Of a stretch of DNA of 11,438 nt, positions 1 to 6,487 are shown piece by piece (the first letter of the stretch is position 1; every line of letters starts with the position of its first letter). The position numbers and the translations under genes are program-made. Under the pieces are notes generated by a model. The model made no database searches. It saw only the letters and a list, made by a program, of their open reading frames with translations, and had not been told where the DNA came from. Source of the DNA: Hirudo medicinalis (lineage: Eukaryota; Annelida; Clitellata; Hirudinida; Hirudinidae); the NCBI GenBank assembly GCA_011800805.1, contig MPNW01000245.1, positions 1 through 11,438 on the forward strand, read 5' to 3'.

Positions 1-55
1 TCATCGTCGTAAACTGTCATCACTCCTTTTGATCTTCCGATCGAACATGAAGGGG
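1..55 (-). CDS. Terminal exon of the minus-strand host gene
   Basis: This encodes the basic tail CPFMFDRKIKRSDDSLRR followed by TGA. The acceptor ends ATTTGCAG at 56-58. The first codon is split and takes TG from the previous exon, giving exactly 19 codons with the stop. The window begins at the last base of the stop codon. Confidence 0.8.
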
Positions 56-2224
56 CTGCAAATGAATGAAATATTTTTTAAACGTGATTTAGACTGAAGT
101 CTGCGTAATAAAAAGGTCGCAATCAAGCAACTCACCAGGTCTTCAGGATGATCTTATACATCCACAGCATTTTGCGACGAAGTTGATTTAGAATGAAATT
201 AATATGTCTTCCATCGTTAGATATTAAATATTGTTGGTCACGTGTTGTCTGAAAACAATTACAATTAAACGTTTCACATTTCATCGAGTTTCTTTATGAA
301 TTTGAAAGCATCTTTTAAAAGTGATAAACCTCAAACAGTTCTTTATACATCTTGGAAGCAGTGTTTAAAATCGACCACACATGCACAGCCTTCATGATGC
401 TGTCGTATAAAAAGTGCTTCACCATAACATGATCTGGTTCTATTTCGGTGATTGTTGAACTTCTACTTGTGTTTGTACTTCCGTCAGTCACATCGTCAGA
501 CATGTACGGTTCAATCTGATGTCCACAGTATTTTTCGATATGTGTTAATTTANAACATGATCTGGTTCTATTTCGGTGATTGTTGAACTTCTACTTGTGT
601 TTGTACTTCCGTCAGTCACATCGTCAGACATGTACGGTTCAATCTGATGTCCACAGTATTTTTCGATATGTGTTAATTTATCAAGGACCAATTGATTTTC
701 CTGAATTTAAAATAATGTTTAAATTTCATTTTCTAGTTGTAAGCATAAACAGTATTTACATAGATTATATCATCAAAGAAATCTGTTAGCACATCGACCA
801 CGTTAAAAGTGCAATTAAGTGGATCAGTTGAAAGGTTCTTAGAACTCCAAATTAATCCTTTAAAAAAGTCTCTCATGCACTTCAGTTTTTCATCCTCAGT
901 CTTCGCAGTCGTGAAGAATTTGTGCAGAACTTCAAATATAAACGCTGGTTCGTGGATCCAAACATTCTTCATTTGAAATAAAACTTTTATGAAGTTATAA
1001 TCAAACTTTTTCTGAAAGTAATCAAAAAGGAAATGTAACCACTGAAATATAGTCGAAAATTGTTTTGCATTGCAAGTGCTTCTGCTATTTACGTGATATT
1101 CCAATGTTACAACAATGACGAACATTTTTTATTTTCAACTTTTGAAAATATTAATTCAAAATGCAAACCGTGTCATAAGCTCTAAAGAAATCTAACATCT
1201 TGAAATCGTTATATAATTCAAAATCTTGTAAACACTTTTCATAAATGACAGCAGCTGGAAATATGTAAGGGTTTTTTTATTTATTTATTAATATTAATAG
1301 TTTCATAATAAATGGCAAGAAACTTTAGAGTCTAACAATGTCTTCTTATAAAAGTAGAGATCTTTGCGTGTTCTGGATTGTTTGATTCGGGAAACTGTCG
1401 CAAATTGGATATTAGCATGATTTTGTGACATCCTGTTGTTGATTTCAGTTTTATTTGTTAATTATTCATGAAAATTTTTTAATAATAGTATTAAATCTAT
1501 ACCGATCCAATATTTAAGAGGAAATAGAAATTTGCTGCAGCTCCTTTCTTCCAAACAAATTCTCAGGATTTTTAAGTCCAGACACAAATTTGTTACATTG
1601 GTCAAATTTTCAAATAAACAATTTCTCACAATTCTGTCACAAATCAAATTATTTATTATTTCAATAATGTAATTGTTCATATGTTCAAAATCAACTAAAT
1701 TCACATAAAGACAATGTTAATTACTCGAAAAATAATGGTCGACACTTATAGAAGTAGTCTACTTTTGCCGTTATTAAAACATGTTGAAGAATTTTGAGAC
1801 AGGCCGTGTCTAAAGCACGATTACCTGAGTATTCAACCTAGACCGAAATAATTTTTGTCAGATTTAAAATGTATTTTACAAAAATAAATTTTTAAATGTA
1901 AATATTACTGAACAGGTTGATTTTGAAACTTAAGCTTTAATGTAATCATGCCGATAAAATAACTTAAAATTGTTCGAAACTAACTCCATTTGGATAAAAA
2001 CGGCTAAAGGATTTAATGCTGATATCGTAATGTTTCTTTAATTCTTCTTCGATTCCTGTTTCTAAATAAAATAAAAAAATAAAATAAAAATATAAAAAAG
2101 ACTGTAATAATAGAATATGAATTTGTCAGACTAACCTTCCTTATAATTCGGGGGAACATCATCATGCAGATATAAAATATCATCGATCTCCAAAAGAGAA
2201 TTTGGAACGTTTGGTAAAAGGTAG
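1..2224 (-). CDS. Multi-exon host gene, C-terminal part, unrecognised protein
   Basis: Ten exons can be chained on the minus strand: 2136-2224, 1981-2061, 1744-1824, 1503-1694, 1337-1432, 1197-1254, 760-1081, 330-700, 136-248 and 1-55. Every intron starts GT and ends AG, and every junction keeps phase, which is hard to get by chance. Introns are 49-156 nt. The stop codon is TGA at 1-3. The product, about 390 residues here and open at the N-terminal side, is rich in Leu, Phe, Ile and Lys with long helix-like stretches such as FQWLHFLFDYFQKKFDY, which would suit an armadillo/HEAT-type scaffold region. No catalytic motif, signal peptide or membrane segment is evident. I do not recognise the family. 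The weakest junctions are the donor after 1744 (GTCGAC) and the choice of donor at 1197. The gene is interrupted by a 128-bp assembly duplication in the 330-700 exon. Confidence 0.8.
136..248 (-). CDS. Exon of the minus-strand host gene
   Basis: The exon is 113 nt, entering in phase 0 and leaving in phase 2. It sits between a strong acceptor (TTTTCAG at 249-255) and a consensus donor (GTGAGT at 130-135). It encodes 37 residues including RHINFILNQLRRKMLWMYK, a basic amphipathic-looking helix. It is open in only this frame with matching phases on both sides. Confidence 0.82.
330..700 (-). CDS. Exon of the minus-strand host gene, split by an assembly duplication
   Basis: The acceptor AAATTCAG precedes GAA at 700 and the donor GTTTAT follows 330. 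As printed, the exon contains one N at 553 with the same 127 bases on both sides. Removing 128 bases leaves 243 nt, exactly 81 codons, phase 0 to phase 0, joining cleanly with its neighbours. The protein has a Ser/Thr-rich linker (SDDVTDGSTNTSRSSTITE) followed by a helical stretch (HFLYDSIMKAVHVWSILN). As printed, the duplication shifts the frame and would make a gene predictor break the gene here. Confidence 0.82.
426..680. repeat. Exact 127-bp direct duplication around one N (assembly artefact)
   Basis: Bases 426-552 and 554-680 are identical, separated only by the N at 553. Both copies end exactly at the N, the pattern left when two contigs share an overlap that was never merged. One copy plus the N is surplus: removing 128 bases restores a perfect in-frame exon. 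The overlap length of 127 equals a commonly used maximum k-mer size of short-read assemblers. Confidence 0.93.
760..1081 (-). CDS. Largest exon of the minus-strand host gene
   Basis: The exon has 107 full codons plus a split first codon and ends in phase 0 at a GTAAAT donor (754-759). The intron to the next exon is 59 nt (701-759). The protein is helical with aromatic repeats, for example FQKKFDYNFIKVLFQ and IFEVLHKFFTTAKTEDEKLK, and contains no known catalytic motif. The acceptor is placed at CAG 1082-1084; an alternative three bases upstream keeps the same phase. The open frame upstream to an ATG at 1125 is probably intron. Confidence 0.78.
1197..1254 (-). CDS. Small exon of the minus-strand host gene
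   Basis: The acceptor is TTTCCAG (1255-1261), entering in phase 1 and leaving in phase 2 at GTTAGA. It encodes a segment reading AVIYEKCLQDFELYNDFK. The frame stays open to another possible donor (GTTTGC after 1169), but only the 1197 end matches the phase of the following exon. Confidence 0.6.
1337..1432 (-). CDS. Exon of the minus-strand host gene
   Basis: The exon is 96 nt, phase 1 in and phase 1 out, between the acceptor CAACAG (1433-1438) and the donor GTTAGA (1331-1336). It encodes a soluble-looking segment including ISNLRQFPESNNPEHAK. A stop codon appears immediately past the donor in this frame, which supports the splice site. Confidence 0.68.
1503..1694 (-). CDS. Exon of the minus-strand host gene
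   Basis: The exon is 192 nt, phase 1 in and phase 1 out. The acceptor is GAATTTAG (1695-1702) and the donor is GTATAG (1497-1502). It encodes a helical region with YIIEIINNLICDRIVRN and LCLDLKILRICLEERSC. The frame continues open into the intron to 1462, but the C-terminal extension there is low complexity. Confidence 0.7.
1744..1824 (-). CDS. Probable exon of the minus-strand host gene
   Basis: The acceptor is ATACTCAG (1825-1832). The 81-nt exon encodes a segment reading RALDTACLKILQHVLITAK. Phases fit both neighbours if the donor is the weak GTCGAC at 1738-1743, which leaves a 49-nt intron. The better-looking GT sites nearby give a stop in the next exon. Confidence 0.55.
1981..2061 (-). 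CDS. Exon of the minus-strand host gene
   Basis: The acceptor TTTATTTAG (2062-2070) follows an A/T-rich tract. The exon is 81 nt, phase 1 in and phase 1 out, with donor GTTTCG (1975-1980). It encodes IEEELKKHYDISIKSFSRFY, charged and helix-like. If the donor is not used, the frame ends shortly afterwards at a TAA. Confidence 0.66.
2066..2099. repeat. A-rich (AAAAT)n-like low-complexity tract in an intron
   Basis: This is a run of A with periodic T inside the 2062-2135 intron. On the minus strand it forms the pyrimidine-rich tract leading into the acceptor at 2062. Confidence 0.6.
2136..2224 (-). CDS. Exon of the minus-strand host gene, most upstream one with a firm join
   Basis: The exon is 89 nt with acceptor ATTATAG (2225-2231) and donor GTTAGT (2130-2135), phase 2 in and phase 1 out. 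It encodes an acidic segment, LLEIDDILYLHDDVPPNYKE. The exon feeding it must end in phase 2. A 39-nt candidate at about 2469-2507 (AG before, GTAATT after) would fit, but it reads equally well as plus-strand sequence, so I leave it open. Confidence 0.65.
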
Positions 2225-2594
2225 CTATAATGTGTAGTTGTAATATCTTACAATATTAAACAAAAAATGAATGAATTATACAAAACTTATGATACAAAAA
2301 TGTAAACGGTCATTGCAATACATTGCAACGACAAAACATTTTTATGGTTAATATGTATATAACATGGTAGGCAATCAGTATAACTTTTCAATTACAAATA
2401 AATTATTCGCTATGAATAAAATTATTACAAAATTAATTAAAGAAGAGTAATTAAGCGAACCAAATTACTTCCGCAAGTTTGCGCGTCTCCCGAGCATGTC
2501 CGTGGGTCTAATAAACAGGTTTAAAATAATTGTCTAGCAAATAAATCTAATCTTCTAAAATTCTTATTTCCTAAAGTTCTTAAAATATACAAAC
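2225..2594. other. AT-rich stretch, probable intron with ambiguous micro-exons
   Basis: Most of this stretch is AT-rich and non-coding. The GC-richer patch at 2464-2512 can be read as a 39-nt minus-strand exon (AG before, GTAATT after) or as a plus-strand exon with donor GTTTAA after 2518. Neither reading is decisive. Confidence 0.35.
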
Positions 2595-2878
2595 AATGTC
2601 ACTAATTTTTCTGGTCTCATCTCTCCACGTATCACGGAAGTTTGAAGAGGGTTCATATAACAGATTTTTTTCTGCTTCATACCACGGTCTTGCATCTTCA
2701 ACCCGGCGATAATTTTCAATCATAGTTATTTTGTTAATCCTATCAGAAACTGCGAGAACGAAAATTATAAATATTATCTTACGCAGCAGTCTCAAACATG
2801 TGTTATTTGAAAGCTTACTCTCGCTTTTAGTAAACAACGCATTTAGGTCTATCATTTCACGAATATAAGAAATAATTT
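2595..2878 (-). CDS. Probable further exon(s) of the minus-strand gene
   Basis: One frame is open from about 2881 to 2580 and reads as coding: IREMIDLNALFTKSESK near the start and ENYRRVEDARPWYEAEKNLL later. A possible acceptor CAG lies at 2879-2881 and a possible donor GTTTGT at 2589-2594. A conspicuously hydrophobic stretch (KIIFIIFVLAV) in an otherwise hydrophilic protein falls on 2750-2782, which begins GTAAGA and ends CGCAG and may be a 33-nt intron. An ATG at 2853-2855 could be an internal Met or a start. The donor phase (0) does not match the next firm exon at 2224, so at least one exon is missing between them. Confidence 0.5.
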
Positions 2879-2907
2879 CTGCAGATTATTGAAGCAGTGG
2901 CCTTCAG

Positions 2908-2955
2908 TCACAAATACGCAAGTTAGCATTCGCATACTTGAGAATGAAAGACAAC
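2908..2955 (+). CDS. Possible penultimate exon of a small plus-strand gene
   Basis: The segment after TTCAG and before a consensus donor GTAAGC (2956-2961) reads SQIRKLAFAYLRMKDN in phase 0. It joins in frame to 3027-3110 across a 71-nt intron that ends ATTTGCAG. No upstream plus-strand exon is clear, and the presumed minus-strand gene occupies the DNA to the left, so the two models conflict if both are extended. Confidence 0.38.
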
Positions 2956-3026
2956 GTAAGCATGAACATAAAATTATTTTATTTTATTTTAAAACCATGA
3001 AATTTTGTAAATTGCTTCATTTGCAG

Positions 3027-3110
3027 CACATCGGCGTTATACTTAATTCACTTGAGGATGTATTGAGGGATAAGAAAAATCATCTAAGAAATATTATAAC
3101 AAGATATTGA
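3027..3110 (+). CDS. Possible terminal exon of a small plus-strand gene
   Basis: Following the acceptor ATTTGCAG (3019-3026), the frame reads HIGVILNSLEDVLRDKK and ends RNIITRY with TGA at 3108-3110. Both splice sites flanking the preceding intron are good. The product is short, charged and helical, and I do not recognise it. No clear AATAAA follows within 100 bases. Confidence 0.4.
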   Translation, partial: HIGVILNSLEDVLRDKKNHLRNIITRY

Positions 3111-3390
3111 ATTTACATCATTTATCATAAATGTTCGTAATGATGATCAAGATTTCAATGATATCGTGTCTGTAACAGTAAATATTAATGGAAGTGAATA
3201 TCAAGTCTTGAGATCTATCTTCAAATTGCAGTAGTATATTCTGGGGTGCGAGATAGTTCAGATTGTATGAGTTACTGCGACCGACGGTAAAAGCGTTAAG
3301 TGTCGTTACTAGTTTGGCAGTGAACGAATAAGCTTGAAAACCTCTTCCAAAGGCACCGGCTGGAGGACTGAGATTGGGGTAACTGTGAAT

Positions 3391-3510
3391 TGTCTGGTAG
3401 GGAAGGGTGAGACTTCGCCTATCACGATGGCAGTACGGATTCGAACCCCATTGCGGGAGCAGCGTCCTAATCATATAATCACGTACGCTAATAAACAAAA
3501 TGCGCAATAC
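3391..3510 (+). repeat. Degenerate tRNA-Glu-derived SINE copy
   Basis: Box-B-like sequence GGATTCGAACCCC lies at 3437-3449, preceded by ATCACGATGGCAG and followed by TTGCGGGAGC and GCGTCCTAATCAT. The same ordered blocks occur on the minus strand at 6262-6392, so the two are copies of one family. The 5' half (GTCTGGTAGGG onwards, 3392) is strongly diverged and the acceptor stem is lost, so no working tRNA or Pol III promoter is expected. No target-site duplication was found. A GC-richer stretch at 3240-3390 directly upstream may belong to the same insertion or to another repeat. Confidence 0.68.
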
Positions 3511-4047
3511 AAATGAAAACCGGCGGCCACTGCATCGAAAATCTTTATTTTTCAGGATACAACGAACTTGTAAATTATAAAATAGATAAAGTTAATAATG
3601 TGTTTTACCACGTTTCAATTTAATTACTTTCTGCACTTTCAAGCACTGAAAGTTTAACTACAACGACGAGTAGAAGTACCAAGGGTTATGAACAAGTACT
3701 CCACTAATGTATCTCTGCTCCATTGTCCACATCGCATAAACTTATTTATTGTTTAAATTTGTCTCAATAGAACGAAGTTATTCTTTAAAAATGTATTATT
3801 AACATTAATAATAATATTTTTTAAAATTTTTCCCAACCAAATCAATGTAAGCCTTAAAAAGAATATCACCGAAAAATATTTAGAGCCCTCAACATGGCTC
3901 GGGATCACCCCGGAACTATGAAGTTAAAATTACTTAACTATGCCATTTCAACAACGTTTCTTAAATATTGTAGCTCTCAATATAGTAAATTGAGTCCAGA
4001 CAAATTTCACATTGTTCTTCATGATGAGCAGAATGGATAAGAAGCAA
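3511..4047. other. AT-rich intergenic stretch without a gene
   Basis: There are no open frames of coding character, no clear splice pairs and no RNA gene. The patch from about 3880 to 3930 is less AT-rich but shows no recognisable motif. The right end may still hold decayed LINE sequence continuing from the fragment at 4048-4446. Confidence 0.5.
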
Positions 4048-4446
4048 TCATTGGGCATCTTGCCTCCTGCGGACGACGATGTGGAAGGACCCTGGTTGTC
4101 CCCTTATTCATATTGTCCACTTGTAGGCTCCACCCTTTGAAGTGAAAACCTTTTGTTTTTGCAACAAATTTTTGCATTCTTCTCTGCCCTCCTTTGATAA
4201 ATCTTGACTTAGAATGGCCCTTTTGAATAATTCACTGTTTTTCAGTTTAGAAGCATTTTCCAGACTTAGATTTTTTGTTTAAGTCTGACTTTCGAATTTA
4301 ACCGAAACTGGTCTTGGTTCTTTGACCACTTTTCTCCCCATTCGGAATATGTCCAAAACCTCTTTATCCATTTTCTTGTTTGATATTTCCTTCAGAAGCT
4401 TTAAAATGAGTTCTTTCTCTTTAACTTTTGAATTGCCATTATTATT
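4048..4446 (-). pseudogene. LINE ORF1-like fragment (nucleic-acid-binding region of a non-LTR retrotransposon)
   Basis: One minus-strand frame runs from about 4446 to a stop at 4048-4050 with two internal stops (4279-4281 TAA, 4108-4110 TGA). It reads like the protein encoded ahead of the endonuclease in Jockey/CR1-type LINEs: a charged helix, then IFRMGRK, a Pro/Val strand (EPRPVSVKFES), a Leu/Asn-rich segment (ASKLKNSELFKRAILS), then LSKEGREECKNLLQ. This order (R-x-G-[KR], PRP-x-x-V-x-F, A-x-x-L-[KR], S-x-D-L-[ST], ER-E-x-x-K) is what I know from that family. The fragment ends where ATT-rich sequence meets the LTR element at 4452. It is clearly dead. Confidence 0.62.
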
Positions 4447-4451
4447 AATAT

Positions 4452-4553
4452 TATTATGTTTTTTACAACTTTATTAGCACGAAGACTAGTCGCCAGTAAC
4501 TCAGATATTCAACATAACGACAAACTAAAAGTGAACACTCATTCAGCTCAACA
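4452..4553 (-). repeat. 3' LTR of the gypsy-like element
   Basis: It begins TGTTGAGCTGAATG right after the polypurine tract and shares a long block with the 5' LTR: AGCTGAATGAGTGTTCACTT, then TTATGTTGAATATCTGA, and the ending AACATAA. The final CA is mutated to TA. It lacks about 30 bp present in the other LTR. Confidence 0.72.
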
Positions 4554-4565
4554 CCTCCTCCTTTT
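4554..4565 (-). promoter_or_regulatory. Polypurine tract of the LTR element
   Basis: Minus-strand AAAAGGAGGAGG lies immediately upstream of the TG that opens the 3' LTR. This is the position and composition of the plus-strand DNA primer in reverse transcription. Confidence 0.75.
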
Positions 4566-4604
4566 AATTGGTTCCCTGATATCTTCTAAGTTTAGAGTTT
4601 ACAA

Positions 4605-4880
4605 TTAGTCTATCAGGCGGGTGGCGATTGCATTGCGGTCTAGGAGATCTTGTATCAGATCGAACTTTCGGACTGCCTGGACTCTGTTTCTTTGAATCTT
4701 CTTTGAGTCCTCCTGAATTTCCTCTCCTCCTGCTGAAGGTCTTTGTTGAAATAGTTTTGTTAATTGTTCTATGTTATGTGGTTCTGGGGACGCGGAGTTG
4801 GTGAGAAGTTGCAGCGAGTAGCTTGTCGTGGTGAAGTTGTCGATATAAACTTTGCTGTATAAAGACTGTAGACAAGTTCC
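4605..4880 (-). CDS. Unassigned 3' open frame in the LTR element
   Basis: The frame is open for about 91 codons with no ATG at its head, from after a stop at 4881-4883 to TAA at 4605-4607, between integrase and the polypurine tract. It reads as a polar, partly helical protein (for example EEIQEDSKKIQRNRVQAVRK). It could be the end of pol in another frame after a frameshift, or a remnant of an additional 3' gene. No membrane segment or glycoprotein feature is visible, so I do not call it env. Confidence 0.42.
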   Translation of the reverse strand, partial: GTCLQSLYSKVYIDNFTTTSYSLQLLTNSASPEPHNIEQLTKLFQQRPSAGGEEIQEDSKKIQRNRVQAVRKFDLIQDLLDRNAIATRLID

Positions 4881-4918
4881 TTAATTGCTTAAAGTTGACT
4901 GTTATATTCAGTTGTTTA

Positions 4919-5119
4919 TTAAACTATTAACTGTTGTTTCCGTTTTCTTCTATAATTTTCAATAGTCTTCTTTATAGTTGATCGATAATGTCGTTTTTGT
5001 AGAACTCCATTTGGTGTCACTGTCCGAGGTCCTTGAACTTCTGCCATTGTCGCAGGAATCCATTTAGGTTCCCGGTCACTCAGGTGTCCAAGCTGTTTTG
5101 TGTAACAGGGCATTCCCAT
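4919..5119 (-). pseudogene. Integrase C-terminal domain fragment (gypsy-like pol)
   Basis: The frame reads LSDREPKWIPATMAEVQGPR followed by a short strand and GVLQKRHY, then a Lys/Arg-rich tail. This matches the small beta-barrel region at the C-terminal end of Ty3/gypsy integrases: the usual pattern is [KR]-W-x-P-[AG]-T-[VI], G-P-[RV]-[ST], then R-[RK]-H. The catalytic core and zinc-binding HHCC region are absent; plus-strand LINE sequence begins about 100 bp upstream. The reading frame is probably shifted near 5120. Confidence 0.68.
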
Positions 5120-5214
5120 TGTAAATTCGATGTGAGGACATGAGGTCGAGTTTCTCTTGTTTTTGGTCTGGGCGTCATGTTCACTGATGTTGGTAATGTT
5201 GATAATTCAACATC

Positions 5215-5605
5215 CGCAAATCATCTTTCATAGTTTCATCAATCTATCGTCCGCTTGGACCCATTATGACTTCATTCATCGTTGAATTTGAAAAGCTTAT
5301 CGATTTCATCTCATCTCACAACGTCCCGTTCTTCATCTGAGGGGATTTCAACGCACCTGGCGCGGAGATAAGAATTCATCACCTTCTGGAGGACGCAATC
5401 GAGTCTCATGGATTAGTTCAACACATCATCTCCCCAACTCACTCCTACGGTCACATGCTTGATCTCCTCCTCATCACATCATCATCCCACAATCTCCTCT
5501 CCAACACAAATCATAACCAAGTGACATACTCCGATCATCATCTCATATCATCCAATATCTCAGCTGAAACACCTCAGCATTCAACCCGGGTTATTCATCG
5601 CCATT
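5215..5605 (+). pseudogene. LINE apurinic/apyrimidinic endonuclease fragment (plus strand)
   Basis: A single plus-strand frame with one stop (TGA 5338-5340) reads as the C-terminal half of an EEP-fold endonuclease of a Jockey/CR1-like non-LTR retrotransposon: SSIYRPLGP, then GDFNAPG (5341-5361), then ISPTHSYGHMLDLLLIT, and YSDHHLIS (5527-5550). GDFN and SDH carry the conserved Asp/Asn and the catalytic His-Asp pair of this family. The stop replaces the residue before GDFN. The fragment runs opposite to the surrounding LTR element and has no reverse transcriptase, so it is a truncated insertion or a rearrangement product. Confidence 0.8.
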
Positions 5606-5608
5606 GCC

Positions 5609-6209
5609 TCAGCTTTTTATTTTGTTAATTGTTGCTGTTTCTGTTACTTGTTGAGGTCCATTCACTGTCTCTTTTGAAGCTTTGGTTGCCTCTTCAACTT
5701 CCATAGCTATTTCCACAGCTCTATTGAAAGTTATCTCACTACTTTTCATGCTGAGCATTAATTTCAATAAAGCCTCATTATTAACAGAACACATAAACTT
5801 TGTAGTCACTGCTTCATCAAGTGGGTCATTGACAGCTGAGAAGTCACAAGTTGTTGCTTCCTGCCTTATTCTGGTTGCTAATTCTTGAGTAGACTCACCA
5901 GTTTGTCTGTTCATGTTTGACCAAAATTTGAATCTTTCTCTTATTATGAACCTTTTTGGGTCAAACGCTTCCTTCATGTGTGCAGCAATTTTTTCCATGT
6001 CAAGCTTGTCAACATTTGTATTCTCTTTTTGTTGTGCAGCAGTTTTGAGCAACTTGTAAATATCGGGAGTGTGAATTGTCAAAAATACTTGCGGTATTTT
6101 TTTTATCTGGTACTGACTTCGCTTTAACGAACGTTTCGAACCTTAACAAGTAGTCTGCAAAAAGTTTCTTTCTTGAGTCAAAAGCTACTAACTTAATGTC
6201 AGCTTGCAT
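5609..6209 (-). pseudogene. gag capsid fragment of the LTR element
   Basis: Two overlapping minus-strand frames together cover the N-terminal and central gag. Frame one (6009-6209) holds the N-terminal part with FADYLLRFETFVKAK; frame two (5609-6082) continues with capsid sequence. The central region has RFKFWSNMNRQTGESTQELA and later TRIRQEATTCDF, the pattern R-x-x-F-(x)n-Q-x-G-E-S-(x)n-R-[LI]-R-x-x-A-x-x-C-x-F of the Retrotrans_gag family. The frame change falls near an eight-T tract at about 6095-6103, suggesting a homopolymer indel. No CCHC zinc knuckle follows; the sequence is cut at 5609, next to the LINE fragment. Confidence 0.74.
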
Positions 6210-6261
6210 TTCGTACTTTTTGACTAACTATGACAGTAGCCGTTCGTAATTTTCTTGCGAC

Positions 6262-6392
6262 TGTCAAATAATTGTTCATTAACGTCCGTTGCATAGCTAG
6301 ATGATTAGGACGGTGCTCCCGCAACCGGGATTCGAATCCGTGCTGCCATCGTGAGAGGAGGAAGTCTTAACCATTAGACCATGCGGGAGCCA
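6262..6392 (-). mobile_element. tRNA-Glu-derived SINE, 131 bp, with 9-bp target-site duplication
   Basis: On the minus strand, 6390-6315 folds as a tRNA-like unit: 5' GCTCCCG pairs fully with 3' CGGGAGC, box A is TGGTCTAATGGTTAAGAC, the anticodon loop region is CTCTCAC (CTC, Glu), and box B is GGATTCGAATCCC. The anticodon and T stems have mismatches, so this is tRNA-derived rather than a working tRNA. A unique 3' tail of about 50 bp begins ACCGTCCTAATCATC. The sequence is bracketed by GTCGCAAGA (minus strand) at 6393-6401 and 6253-6261, a perfect 9-bp target-site duplication. It sits in the 5' leader of the gypsy-like element, so it inserted after it. Confidence 0.8.
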
Positions 6393-6470
6393 TCTTGCGA
6401 CCATCGCAATATCGCAATTAATAAGGAGTTTGAACTTTCCGACGCTGTTTCGACATTTTTATTATTTCAA

Positions 6471-6487
6471 CTGTCGACTGCGCCAAT
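6471..6487 (-). promoter_or_regulatory. Primer-binding-site-like sequence of the LTR element
   Basis: Two bases inside the 5' LTR edge, the minus strand reads TGGCGCAGTCGACAG. The TGG start is complementary to the CCA end of a tRNA, and the spacing is normal for LTR elements. I cannot name the tRNA from the sequence alone. Confidence 0.6.

Noticed and set aside
580..789. 69-codon plus-strand open frame
   Set aside because: Antisense of the host exon and the intron at 701-759, and it depends on the artefactual duplicate.
3118..3507. 129-codon minus-strand open frame
   Set aside because: It runs through the SINE copy and its flanking repeat on the opposite strand; the translation follows tRNA-derived sequence and has no independent support.
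3334..3516. 60-codon plus-strand open frame
   Set aside because: It is a translation of the same SINE-derived sequence and ends in its tail.
3636..3653. Small hairpin (CTTTC...GAAAG)
   Set aside because: A 5-bp stem in AT-rich DNA is expected by chance and nothing nearby gives it a role.
5682..5888. 68-codon plus-strand open frame
   Set aside because: Antisense shadow of the gag capsid fragment.
6315..6390. Functional tRNA-Glu gene on the minus strand
   Set aside because: The acceptor stem pairs perfectly, but the anticodon and T stems have mismatches, the unit is 76 nt instead of about 72, it has a SINE tail and flanking duplication, and a diverged sister copy exists in the window.
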